In this document: positions 31,332 through 44,200 of the stretch, one piece after another
How the letters are laid out: each line of letters begins with the position of its first letter
How positions within the stretch are numbered: the first letter of the stretch is position 1
Origin: Enterobacter soli ATCC BAA-2102
GTDB lineage: Bacteria; Pseudomonadota; Gammaproteobacteria; Enterobacterales; Enterobacteriaceae
DNA: 64,000 nucleotides
NCBI RefSeq assembly: GCF_001654845.1
Contig: NZ_LXES01000011.1
Location: forward strand, 39,195 to 103,194
Direction of reading: 5' to 3'
Made by a program: the position numbers and the translations under genes
The notes under the pieces: model-generated
The model's input: only the letters and a program-made list of their open reading frames with translations
The model's database searches: none
What the model was told of the DNA's origin: nothing

Positions 31332-31360
31332 AAAAAAACCCGCCACTGGCGGGTTTTTTT
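31332..31360. terminator. Bidirectional terminator gntT/malQ
   Basis: AAAAAAACCCGCCA-CT-GGCGGGTTTTTTT is a symmetric strong hairpin between the convergent gntT and malQ and can serve both. Confidence 0.93.
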
Positions 31361-33444
31361 CACTTCTTCGCAGCTGCTTTTCGCCGCTTATCCAAATCCT
31401 TAATCAGCTTGTTCACCCCATCATCGGCAAACATCTTCTCAAGCGATACGGACAACTTACGACGCCAGTTCTTGTACTGATAGCTGGTGCCCGGAATGTT
31501 CACCGGCTCAGGCATGTCTATCCAGTCCTCCGGCTGCAACCCCAGCAAAGCACTGTTGCTGTCGGCAATATAACGCTGCATCCCGCGGTTAAGCGTCGGC
31601 GTCATCGCCATCAGTGAAGCCTTATGCCCCGCCCGTTTTGGCAGGCAACCGTGCTTGTGCAATGCATCCAGCAGACCCTGTTTCGCCAGCTCACGATCCT
31701 GATACAACCCGCGTAACACCTCTTCGTCCGGGTACAGACCCAGCGTTTTCCCGAGCGTCAAATCACCGCTTTCCCAATAACCACGCAGCGTAGGAAGGTC
31801 ATGCGTTGTCGCGACAGCCATTGACTGTTCCGGGTACGCTTTCGGCGCACGGAAGGTTTTCTCATGGTCGTTTTCAAAATAGAGCACTTTGTAGGAATAG
31901 ACGCCGCTATCACGCAGCTTGCTGACAATCTCAACCGGCACGGTACCGAGATCTTCGCCGATCACCATGCACTGATGACGTTTACTCTCCAGCGCCAGGA
32001 TCGACAGCAGATCGTCCACCGGATACTGAACATAGGCCCCGTGATCGGCCGTTTCGCCATACGGGATCCACCACAGACGCAGCACGGACATCACGTGGTC
32101 AATACGCAGCGCACCACAGTTCTGCATGTTAGCGCGCAGCAGGTCGATAAACGGCTCGTAAGCCCGCGCGGCCATCACGTGCGGATCCATCGGCGGCAAT
32201 CCCCAATTCTGGCCAAGCGGGCCAAGAATATCCGGTGGTGCACCCACAGAGGCTTTCAGGCAGTAAAGTTCGCGGTCACACCAGGTTTCCGCCCCGCCCT
32301 CTGCCACGCCTACCGCCAGGTCGCGGTAGAGACCGATAGGCATCTTGTAGCCCTGGCTTACCTGCCAGCAGGCCGCGAACTGGCTGTACGCCAGCCATTG
32401 CAGCCACAGGAAGAAATCCACTTCATCAGCCTGTTTTTTGCAAAAGGCTTTCACTTCAGGCGTGTCGACGGTCTGGTACGCTTCCGGCCATACCGGCCAG
32501 CCCCAGCGCATTTCGTCTTCTTTTACCTGATAAGCATGTAAGGCATCAAACGCCGCCTGCCAGTAAAGGCTCTCACCTTCCTGGGTCACAAACTGACGGA
32601 AAGCGGCCATCTGTTCGTCATCGCGCTTCGCAAAGCCTTTCCACGCCAGACGCAGTGCCGCCATTTTCAGGGCGGTGACGGTCGCGTAATCCACCCAGTC
32701 AGCGTTGCGCGCCTGTTTCAGTGCCTGCTGAGTGGTGCTCAGCGACCACCACTCCTGCGCCTCTTTGCTGTTTTTGAAATCATCTAACGCGTTAACGTCG
32801 ATGTAAATCACGTTCAGCCAGCGGCGAGACGATGGGCTGTACGGGCTGGCACTCTCCGGGTTTGCCGGATAAAGAGCGTGGATCGGGTTGAGGCCGATAA
32901 ACGCGCCGCCACGTTCACCCACGTCCGCCAGCATCTTTTTCAGATCGCCAAAATCACCGATACCCCAGTTGCTGTCGGAACGCAGCGTGTAGAGCTGCAC
33001 GCAGGCTCCCCACAGTTTCTTGCCTTCCAGCAGCGCCTGTGGCTCATAGCAACGTTTTGGCGCGACGATCACCCGGCAGTGAAAACGCTGGTCGTCCTGG
33101 GTGAGCGTTAATGTGTGGTAGCCCTCCGGCAGCTTCGCCGGAAGGTTAAGAGCCTTGCCTCCAGTGGCATGGCCTTTATGCTGATGCCCCTCTTCGGTGG
33201 TGAGCAGCCAGCTAAACTCGCCGCGACCTTCCACCGCCAGCGGCATCTTTTTGCCTGCGGTAAAGACCTTTACATTCGGCACCGGGACAACCGACGCTTT
33301 CGCGTCGGATTTGGTTTTGTGCATGGCATCCAGCAGACGTCTTTTGGTGTCCGCACCAATAGATTGCGGTTTGCCGTGAGCATTGATGTAACTGAGGCTG
33401 ATCCCCGCCGCCTGCGCGGCACTGTCCAGACGTTTGCTATCCAT
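31360..33444 (-). CDS. malQ: 4-alpha-glucanotransferase (amylomaltase)
   Basis: A 694-residue GH77 enzyme that disproportionates maltodextrins and releases glucose. The catalytic barrel includes DPPDILGPLGQNWGLPP-type sequence (here GAPPDILGPLGQNWGLPPM), LRIDHVMSVLRLWWIP with the nucleophile Asp region, and IGEDLGTVP with the acid/base Glu. It lies eight bases downstream of malP and acts with it in maltodextrin breakdown in the cytoplasm. Confidence 0.97.
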   Translation of the reverse strand: MDSKRLDSAAQAAGISLSYINAHGKPQSIGADTKRRLLDAMHKTKSDAKASVVPVPNVKVFTAGKKMPLAVEGRGEFSWLLTTEEGHQHKGHATGGKALNLPAKLPEGYHTLTLTQDDQRFHCRVIVAPKRCYEPQALLEGKKLWGACVQLYTLRSDSNWGIGDFGDLKKMLADVGERGGAFIGLNPIHALYPANPESASPYSPSSRRWLNVIYIDVNALDDFKNSKEAQEWWSLSTTQQALKQARNADWVDYATVTALKMAALRLAWKGFAKRDDEQMAAFRQFVTQEGESLYWQAAFDALHAYQVKEDEMRWGWPVWPEAYQTVDTPEVKAFCKKQADEVDFFLWLQWLAYSQFAACWQVSQGYKMPIGLYRDLAVGVAEGGAETWCDRELYCLKASVGAPPDILGPLGQNWGLPPMDPHVMAARAYEPFIDLLRANMQNCGALRIDHVMSVLRLWWIPYGETADHGAYVQYPVDDLLSILALESKRHQCMVIGEDLGTVPVEIVSKLRDSGVYSYKVLYFENDHEKTFRAPKAYPEQSMAVATTHDLPTLRGYWESGDLTLGKTLGLYPDEEVLRGLYQDRELAKQGLLDALHKHGCLPKRAGHKASLMAMTPTLNRGMQRYIADSNSALLGLQPEDWIDMPEPVNIPGTSYQYKNWRRKLSVSLEKMFADDGVNKLIKDLDKRRKAAAKK

Positions 33445-33453
33445 TGCGCTTCC

Positions 33454-35847
33454 TTAACGTTTTGCCTGCCAGATACGAGCCTGATAATCGCGGATTGAGC
33501 GGTCAGAGCTGAACATCCCACAACGTGCGGTGTTCAGAATGCACGCGCGGGTCCAGGCTTCCTGATCGCGATACAGCACGTCGACCTGTTTTTGCGCTTC
33601 CACATATGCTGTGAAATCGGCCATCACCAGATACGGGTCACCACCGTGTTTGTCCATGCTGTGCAGCATCTGGTCAAACGCATGTTTGTCGCCATCGCTG
33701 TATTTACCGCTCTCCAGCTCTTTCAGTACCGCATCGAGCACTTTGTCTTTCTTACGCCATTTCACCGGATCGTAGCCTTTGGCCTTAATGGCTTTCACCT
33801 GCTCAACGGTGTTGCCGAAGATAAAGATGTTCTCTTCACCCACTTTTTCGGCAATTTCGACGTTTGCCCCGTCCAGCGTACCGACAGTCAGCGCACCATT
33901 GAGCGCCAGCTTCATGTTGCCAGTACCGGAAGCTTCTTTACCTGCCGTGGAGATCTGCTCAGAGATATCCGCCGCCGGGATCAGCATTTCCGCCGCAGAG
34001 ACACAGTAATCCGGCAGGAACACCACTTTCAGCTTGTCGCCCACTTTCGGATCGTTGTTGATGGCTTCAGCAACCTTGTTGATTGCCAGAATAATGTTTT
34101 TCGCCAGATAGTAGCCCGGCGCCGCTTTCGCACCGAACAGGAACACGCGTGGAACCCGATCGGCTTTCGGGTTTTCACGGATCTCTTTGTACAGTGCCAG
34201 AATGTGCAGCAGGTTCAGGTGCTGACGTTTGTATTCGTGAAGGCGTTTAATCTGGATGTCGAAAATAGCATTCGGGTTGATCTCAATCCCGGTGCGCATT
34301 TTCACAAACGCCGCCAGGCGAACTTTGTTCTCCTGTTTGATGGCGCGGTACTGCTCGCGGAATTTCGCGTCGTCGGCGTATTTTTCCAGATTGATGAGCT
34401 GGTCCAGATCGTTGGCCCACTCTTTCTTCAGGGTTTTATCCAACAGCCCTGCCAGCAGCGGGTTGCACTGCTTGATCCAGCGACGCGGCGTGATGCCGTT
34501 GGTCACGTTGTGGAATTTGGTTGGCCACAGCTGGTGATATTCCGGGAACAGATCTTTCACCACCAGGTCGGAGTGCAGCGCAGCAACGCCATTAACCGCA
34601 AAGCCGCTCACCACGCACATGTTCGCCATGCGGACCTGTTTGTCGTGAACCACTGCCAGCTTCGCCCAAACCTCTTTGTCACCCGGCCAGGTCTTTTTCA
34701 CCAGCACTTTAAAGTTGTCGTTAATCTTGTTGATTAGCTGCATATGACGCGGCAGCAGTGCTTTCACCAGCTTCTCATCCCAGCACTCCAGTGCTTCTGG
34801 CATCAGGGTGTGGTTGGTGTAAGCGAAGGTACGGCTGGTGATCGCCCAGGCGTCATCCCAGCTCAGCTGATGCTCGTCGATCAGCACGCGCAGCAGTTCC
34901 GGGATAGCGATCGTCGGGTGCGTGTCGTTCAGCTGGATCACTTCGAAGTCTGGCAGTTGCGCCAGCTTGCGACCCGCCAGATGGTGACGGCGCAGAATAT
35001 CGGCCACGGAGCAGGCACACTGGAAGTACTGCTGCATCAGACGCAGTTTTTTACCCGCCAGATGGTTGTCGTTCGGGTAGAGCACTTTTGTCAGTTTTTC
35101 GGCGTCGATCCCCTGCTGCTCGGCACGCAGGAAATCGCCATCGTTGAATTTGGTGAGGTTAAATGGATGCGCGTGCTTCGCCTGCCACAAACGCAGTGGC
35201 TGCGCCACACCGTTACGGTAGCCAAGCACCGGCAGATCCCAGGCTTCACCCGTAATGGTGAACGCTGGCTCCCAGAGGCCTTGTTTCGACACCTTGCCGC
35301 CAATGCCGACCTGTACATCCAGCTGCGCATTGTGGCGGAACCACGGGTAAGTATTGCGATGCCAGTCGTCTGGCGCTTCCATCTGATGACCATCCGCAAA
35401 AGACTGGCGGAACAGACCGTATTGATAGTTCAGGCCATAACCAATCGCCGACTGACCCACGGTTGCCATGGAATCCAGGAAACAGGCAGCCAGACGACCA
35501 AGACCACCGTTACCCAGCGCCGGGTCAATCTCTTCTTCCAGCAGGTCGGTGAGGTTGATGTCGTGCTCTTTCAGAACATCACCCACGTCCTGATACCAGC
35601 CAAGGTTCAGCAAGTTGTTGCCGGTCAGACGACCAATCAGGAATTCCATTGAAATGTAGTTCACGTGACGCTGGCCTTTAACGGGCTTCGCCACCGGCTG
35701 AGCATCCAGTTGCTCTGCGAGCGCACCGCTCACTGCCTGCCACCACTGGTGAGGCGTCATGTCGTTTGCAGCATGAAGGCCAAAACGCTGCCACTGACGC
35801 GTCAGGGCAGCCTGGAATTGAGCTTTGTTGAAGGTAGGCTGTGACAT
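33454..35847 (-). CDS. malP: Maltodextrin phosphorylase
   Basis: A 797-residue GT35 phosphorylase that cuts maltodextrins with phosphate to glucose 1-phosphate. The PLP-lysine site is in [14 protein letters not shown], and the active-site regions [22 protein letters not shown] and [18 protein letters not shown] are present. Start [11 protein letters not shown] follows GGATG-type sequence and matches E. coli; an upstream ATG would add 11 residues. The paralogue GlgP is at 52352. Confidence 0.97.
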   Translation of the reverse strand: MSQPTFNKAQFQAALTRQWQRFGLHAANDMTPHQWWQAVSGALAEQLDAQPVAKPVKGQRHVNYISMEFLIGRLTGNNLLNLGWYQDVGDVLKEHDINLTDLLEEEIDPALGNGGLGRLAACFLDSMATVGQSAIGYGLNYQYGLFRQSFADGHQMEAPDDWHRNTYPWFRHNAQLDVQVGIGGKVSKQGLWEPAFTITGEAWDLPVLGYRNGVAQPLRLWQAKHAHPFNLTKFNDGDFLRAEQQGIDAEKLTKVLYPNDNHLAGKKLRLMQQYFQCACSVADILRRHHLAGRKLAQLPDFEVIQLNDTHPTIAIPELLRVLIDEHQLSWDDAWAITSRTFAYTNHTLMPEALECWDEKLVKALLPRHMQLINKINDNFKVLVKKTWPGDKEVWAKLAVVHDKQVRMANMCVVSGFAVNGVAALHSDLVVKDLFPEYHQLWPTKFHNVTNGITPRRWIKQCNPLLAGLLDKTLKKEWANDLDQLINLEKYADDAKFREQYRAIKQENKVRLAAFVKMRTGIEINPNAIFDIQIKRLHEYKRQHLNLLHILALYKEIRENPKADRVPRVFLFGAKAAPGYYLAKNIILAINKVAEAINNDPKVGDKLKVVFLPDYCVSAAEMLIPAADISEQISTAGKEASGTGNMKLALNGALTVGTLDGANVEIAEKVGEENIFIFGNTVEQVKAIKAKGYDPVKWRKKDKVLDAVLKELESGKYSDGDKHAFDQMLHSMDKHGGDPYLVMADFTAYVEAQKQVDVLYRDQEAWTRACILNTARCGMFSSDRSIRDYQARIWQAKR

Positions 35848-35880
35848 AGGGAATCGGCATCCTGTAGAGAGAAAAAACAT

Positions 35881-39136
<3,256 letters not shown>

Positions 39137-39151
39137 CTTTCTTCTCAAATA

Positions 39152-39179
39152 AAAAAGTGCGGTAGCCTCGCACTTTTTA
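39152..39179 (+). terminator. Terminator after malT
   Basis: AAAAAGTGC-GGTAGCCTC-GCACTTTTT lies 15 bases past the malT stop. Its loop region contains AGTGCGGTAGCC, which recurs at 39317-39328 just before the Rhs locus. Confidence 0.8.
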
Positions 39180-39336
39180 TTTTAATTAAAAAAACCATTT
39201 CCGATAACTATAAGCCCATCACAACGATCAATATTTAATATATTAAAATTCCGAAAACATTTCCTCGCCGTTGACTTTACCCCTCCACAGAAACACTATT
39301 CCCTCATAAATACCCAGTGCGGTAGCCATATTTATT

Positions 39337-40098
39337 ATGAATATAAATAAGCATTCCATTAATACTGAGATTACTTCATCGACTTCAGTAAATAAATGGG
39401 TTCAGTCCCTCTCTTCTGGTTCTCTTTTTGCCATTCTGGCCAATACAAATGGCGCTCATGGCGTAAAAGCCTGGTATGAATATGATGGTTCAGTGACGCC
39501 TTTTGGTCTCTACAGCAATACTCGTTATGCCGAATGGCGTGCTGTTATGCCTGTGCTGGTTCCCGTGGCACGGTACAGCCGCTTCCTCCTTTGGGTCGAA
39601 AAAGAGTCTGCAAATCATCGTGGCTGGGGCTGGCTGGGCAGCTCATCGTTATCGACGGAGAAGATCGCTACCCAGCTCCGAAACCTTATGCAGGTTAATA
39701 TGCCTGAAGGCAATACCGTTTTCTTTCGCTACTGGGATGCCGGTTTTTTTTCTCATCATGTCAATTATTATGGTGATGAATGGGGAAAAATATTGCCCGC
39801 ATTTTCTGATTACTGGTTGAATGGTAAGACACATCATCTCATAACGTCTCCTGAGAGCGTGCCGCAACACCGTTTCCCATTATCAATCCCTCCAGACTTA
39901 ATCGATGCAATGAATAAATTAAACAATATGCCATTAGTTTTAAATGCACTGAAAATGATAAGTGAGGTTTATCCTGAACGCATTTTAAACTGGCCAGAAA
40001 AACAACTTACCAGGCGATTAAGCCAGTTGCTGACGCCAGAACTGTGCAGCAAGAATGACTGGCTGAGTATTGTGATGTCAGAACTGGAAAGGGCATAA
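39337..40098 (+). CDS. DUF4123-type type VI secretion adaptor/chaperone
   Basis: A 253-residue protein whose first half fits the DUF4123 pattern: LFAILANTNGAHGVKAWYEY near residues 30-49, a central GWGWLGSSSL (residues 96-105) and FFRYWDAGFFSHH near 130-142. DUF4123 proteins (Tap/TEC) load effectors onto the VgrG spike of type VI secretion systems. It heads a tight three-gene unit: the next ATG is two bases past its stop, and rhs follows. No vgrG is near, so its spike partner would be elsewhere. Low GC relative to the neighbouring core genes suggests transfer. Family assignment is from pattern memory. Confidence 0.7.
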   Translation: MNINKHSINTEITSSTSVNKWVQSLSSGSLFAILANTNGAHGVKAWYEYDGSVTPFGLYSNTRYAEWRAVMPVLVPVARYSRFLLWVEKESANHRGWGWLGSSSLSTEKIATQLRNLMQVNMPEGNTVFFRYWDAGFFSHHVNYYGDEWGKILPAFSDYWLNGKTHHLITSPESVPQHRFPLSIPPDLIDAMNKLNNMPLVLNALKMISEVYPERILNWPEKQLTRRLSQLLTPELCSKNDWLSIVMSELERA

Positions 40099-40100
40099 AA

Positions 40101-41252
40101 ATGGCATACGGTTACACTTACCCTAGTTATTCCCCCTCGGGAAAGCTGATTTACATTACCGTTCCCTATTCACCCGAGTATATTTTATCTGAAGCCAATG
40201 AGAAATATCAAAGTGCGATTACTGATATCAAAAACTCGATAGCTAACTACCGCTCAGATAATAAAAATCAATTCTGGGGCAGCCTGCTGGATATGGAGCA
40301 GCAGGTAAAATCAGGTGATATGGTATTAGCCACTGAAAATACACAAAAGAAAAAAATTAGTTCCTGGATGGAATGCAGTAAAAATACGGCAAAAACTGTT
40401 ACGTTGACACACGCCTTTGAAGCCGCGAAATTTATCCCAATACCTGGCATGCAGTTTCAGATTTTAAAGTTTTCAGCAGAACAAAAAAAGAATGCAAATC
40501 CGGTGCGCTATCGGGGAGCGCTTTTTCAGGATATCAACGCGCTTGGTTTTCAGGAATGGCGAAACATAAATATTAACGGAGGAACACCTGTAGGGGCTCC
40601 GCAGAATTTTGACGCACGGGGTGAAGCAATCCTGAACATTCCTGCCTGTGAAGCAGGTTATGAATTTGCGCTGGTGATCAACTCAGACATCAGCGATGAG
40701 ATGATTAATCAGCTCGTGGAGTCTTATCGCAGCGTGGCCGATACATGTGCAGGCTGGTTACAAAAAACGTGGGACAATGAGTTAAATCCCGCCTGGGAGG
40801 AATGGGCCAAAAACCCTAATCTGGATCTGGTTCAGGTCGTGTCTCATATTGTCACAGGGATGCTCAGCCAGATAATGGCATTGTACGATACGGTAAAAAT
40901 GATCTGGGACTGGATAACAAACTGTAATCTGGATGCGCTCAGTAAATATATTTCAGCAGAAGGTTTACAGGAACTTCAGAAGCAAATCGACAACGGCACA
41001 AAACAAATATCAGATACGCTTATGTTGCTAAGCGATGAAATCCTGATCTACATCGTCGGCAAGACCTTACTGCATTTTATAAGCCTTCTTACCCCACAGC
41101 TCATTGTTAATACGATCGGGGAAGCATTTGGACAGATACTTATTATGGTGATCCTTAATTTAATTCTACCCGCAGGAATAATGACATATCTGGTTGACGG
41201 CCTGGACAACCTGAGCGGGTTTGCCACGCCCTCTGATATACCCAAAATATAA
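40101..41252 (+). CDS. Unrecognised Rhs-linked protein with hydrophobic C-terminus
   Basis: A 383-residue protein I cannot assign. It begins MAYGYTYPSYSPSGKLIYIT, has a charged helical stretch near 30-75, a middle region RYRGALFQDINALGFQEWRN, and amphipathic helices with many Trp (WLQKTW, WEEWAKNP, MIWDWIT) near 235-285. Two strongly hydrophobic segments end it, near 318-340 (EILIYIVGKTLLHFISLL) and 350-372 (ILIMVILNLILPAGIMTYLV). Lying between the adaptor (2-base gap) and rhs (18-base gap), it may supply the N-terminal, membrane-active part that in other Rhs effectors is fused in one chain. That is inference. Confidence 0.65.
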   Translation: MAYGYTYPSYSPSGKLIYITVPYSPEYILSEANEKYQSAITDIKNSIANYRSDNKNQFWGSLLDMEQQVKSGDMVLATENTQKKKISSWMECSKNTAKTVTLTHAFEAAKFIPIPGMQFQILKFSAEQKKNANPVRYRGALFQDINALGFQEWRNININGGTPVGAPQNFDARGEAILNIPACEAGYEFALVINSDISDEMINQLVESYRSVADTCAGWLQKTWDNELNPAWEEWAKNPNLDLVQVVSHIVTGMLSQIMALYDTVKMIWDWITNCNLDALSKYISAEGLQELQKQIDNGTKQISDTLMLLSDEILIYIVGKTLLHFISLLTPQLIVNTIGEAFGQILIMVILNLILPAGIMTYLVDGLDNLSGFATPSDIPKI

Positions 41253-41270
41253 TCCTCAAGGACAACAAAA

Positions 41271-44200
41271 ATGGCAAAAGGATTTCCATTTAAAATAAAC
41301 ACCCTGCTCGATGATATACGCACAGCGCTCAAATCATCCCATCATCTGGAAACGACTGCCAGCATTCCGAACGCGGGTCATCTCAATACGAAAAGAAGTT
41401 ACAGCGCTGAACTCAGCAGGGATCCGGCACGCCCCGAAAACATCTCCTTCAACGCAGACTATCAGAACCCCCACCAGACGGCGCTCGGCATCGAAATAAA
41501 GCCTCACAACCAGTCCGCCAGGGGGCCGGATGGTAAAAACACACCTCCTCATGAAGATACCCCCACCGATGGTGACCCGGTTTCGCTCCTGAACGGCGAA
41601 GAACTGCTCGCCATTGAAGACGGCACCCTCCCGGGCCTCCCCGCCTTTCCCTGGCGACGTTTTTACCGCTCCACAGCCGCCGGCATTAACGGTCCACTCG
41701 GGCACGGTTGGACCCACAGCCTCGCGCATACGCTCACGTTTCATGGCGATACCGTGGAATGGCGCGATGATGAGCACCGCACCACCGTCTTCCCCCTGCC
41801 GGATGAGAGCGCCCCCCACATTCTCAATCTTACCGGGCGTGCCTCGCTCAGCCTTGCCCGGGTAAACGGACTGCCCCTCCGGGACGGCTATGCCCTGAGC
41901 AGAGGTAACGGCCTGGAGTATATTTTTATTCTCGACGGCAACACGGCCAGGCTGAGCGTGATTCAGGACCGGTACGGCAACCGGCTGCACGTGGGCTATG
42001 ACCCTTCCGGGCGGCTGGCCTCGCTCAGCAACAGCGCGGGCTGGCGGCTGGCCTTCGTGTATGCCTCCGCAACCGCTCCGCTGATATCGGAAGTCAGACA
42101 TCAGTTCAATCTCAATAACGGCGAGGGCTGGCAGACGGAACATCTCCTCGCCCGCTACGGCTACAGCGACAGCGGCCAGTTAATTTCCGTGCGCAATGTT
42201 TCTGACGAGACGGAGCATTACCGCTACCGCCAGGATAACGTGATTACTTCGCGCCAGCTTGCCGGCGGCGCGGAATTTCACTGGGAGTGGGAGGATGAAG
42301 GCAACCAGGTCCGCTGTACCCGGCAGTACGGCAACTTTGCGCAGCTGGATACGCGCTACGCCTACGACAGCGCCGCCCGCCGTGTCACCCTGACCCGCGT
42401 CGATGGCTCGCAGCAGACCCATGAGCACAATGAAGCCGGCCTGCAGACCCTCGAGGCCAGTGCTTCAGGGGCGCAAAAACGGTGGCGGTATAATGAGGCC
42501 GGCCTGTGTACTGCCTTTATCAACGGTGAAGGCGACACCACACGCTATTTTTACAGCGACACGGGAGAACTGGCCCTGGTCACGCTGCCGGACGGTCAGA
42601 GCGTGCGTTACACCTGGCTGAACGGTGCGGTCGTCAGAAAACAGCAGGGGCACGGACGTGACGCCCGGGTCTGGCAGTATCGGCGCAATGCCGGCGGCGA
42701 CATCACGGAAGCCATCACCCCCGAGGGACTGCGTACCCGCTGGCAGTACTCCCCGCAGGGATGCATCACGCAGGTTACTCTTCCCGATGGCGACGTTCGC
42801 CGCTTTCGCTTCGACGCGCTGGGCCGCTGCGAGTCCGAAACGCGCCGCAGCGGAACGCGTCAGTATACCTACCACGGAAGCTGCGTTCATCCCGCCACCG
42901 TTCAGGACGAGTACGGCAGCCTCACCCGTTATGAATATGACGCCGCCGGTCGGCTGCTCAGCCTGACGCACCCCGACGGCACGGCCGCACACTGGCGTTA
43001 CAACGCCTGGGGAAAAGTCACCCGTCATCAGGATGAAGCGGGCCGGGTCACCCACTATGACTACGACGCCCCGCTGCATCTGTTAACCCGCAAGCGCCTG
43101 CCGGACGGCACCTCCCTGCAGTACCGCTACGATAATGTGCACCTTCAGGTCAGCGAAATCATTAACCAGAAGGGGGAGTCCCACCGCCTGCGCTACCAGG
43201 CAGACGGGCTGCCGTGTGAGGAAATCCGCTTCGACGGGGTGAAAACGCAGTGGTCATACGACCGGGCCGGGCGGCTGAAGGAGAAGCGGGAATACGGCAA
43301 CGACCACAGCGCCCCGCCGTGGGTGACCGCGTATGACTATGCCCCCGGCGGACACCTGGTCTGCACCACCCTTCCGGACGGGGAGACACTGCGCCGCCGC
43401 TATGACGCCTGCGGGCGAATGACTGAAGCCGGGGACGATACGTCGTCCCTGACCTGGCAGTATGACCGCTTCGGGCGTCTGACGGCGGAGTACCAGGAGC
43501 AGGTCACCACCCGCTACCGTTACGATGAACTGGGCCGCCTGAGCGGCGTGATGCAGCCCGACGGACAGTGGCAGCAGTTCAGCTATGACGCCGGACGCCT
43601 GACACAGCTGCATCTCGGCGACACCCTCCTCGCCCGCTGGCAGTACGACGGCAAAACGCGACTCAGCGCCTGGCAGCAGGGCAACGGCCTGCTGCACCAG
43701 TACCGGTACGACAGCCGGGGGCGGCGCACCCTGCACCGGCAGACCCTTAATGACGCCGTTCGCCACACGCAGGCGTTTCAGTATTCCCCTGACGGCAGGC
43801 TGACGGATATCTCCGGCGATGACCCGCGACGCTATCACTACGATGACGCGGGCCGTCTGCTGCAGGCTGAGCTGCCGCACCGGCGTCCGGAGGACCAGCC
43901 GGAAGACGGTTTTACCTGGGACACCACGGGTAACCGCGTCTGGCATCCCCACCAGGCGCAGCAGGATGTGACCGGCAACCGCCTGCTGAAATACGGCGGC
44001 ACCCGCATGACCTTTGACCGCTTCGGCCGCCTGGCGGAGCAGCACGGCTTCCGGGGCATTACCCGCCATCACTATGACTGCCGTCACCGTCTGGTACGCA
44101 GCGAGCTGCCCGACGGGCAGCAGGTCACGTATACTTATGATGTCCTGAACCGGCGCACATCAAAGACCGCGCACGGGGAAACGCGGTACTTTTTCTGGCA

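Noticed and set aside
33592..34737. 381-residue plus-strand frame inside malP
   Set aside because: Antisense shadow of a well-conserved GC-rich gene, without domain features.
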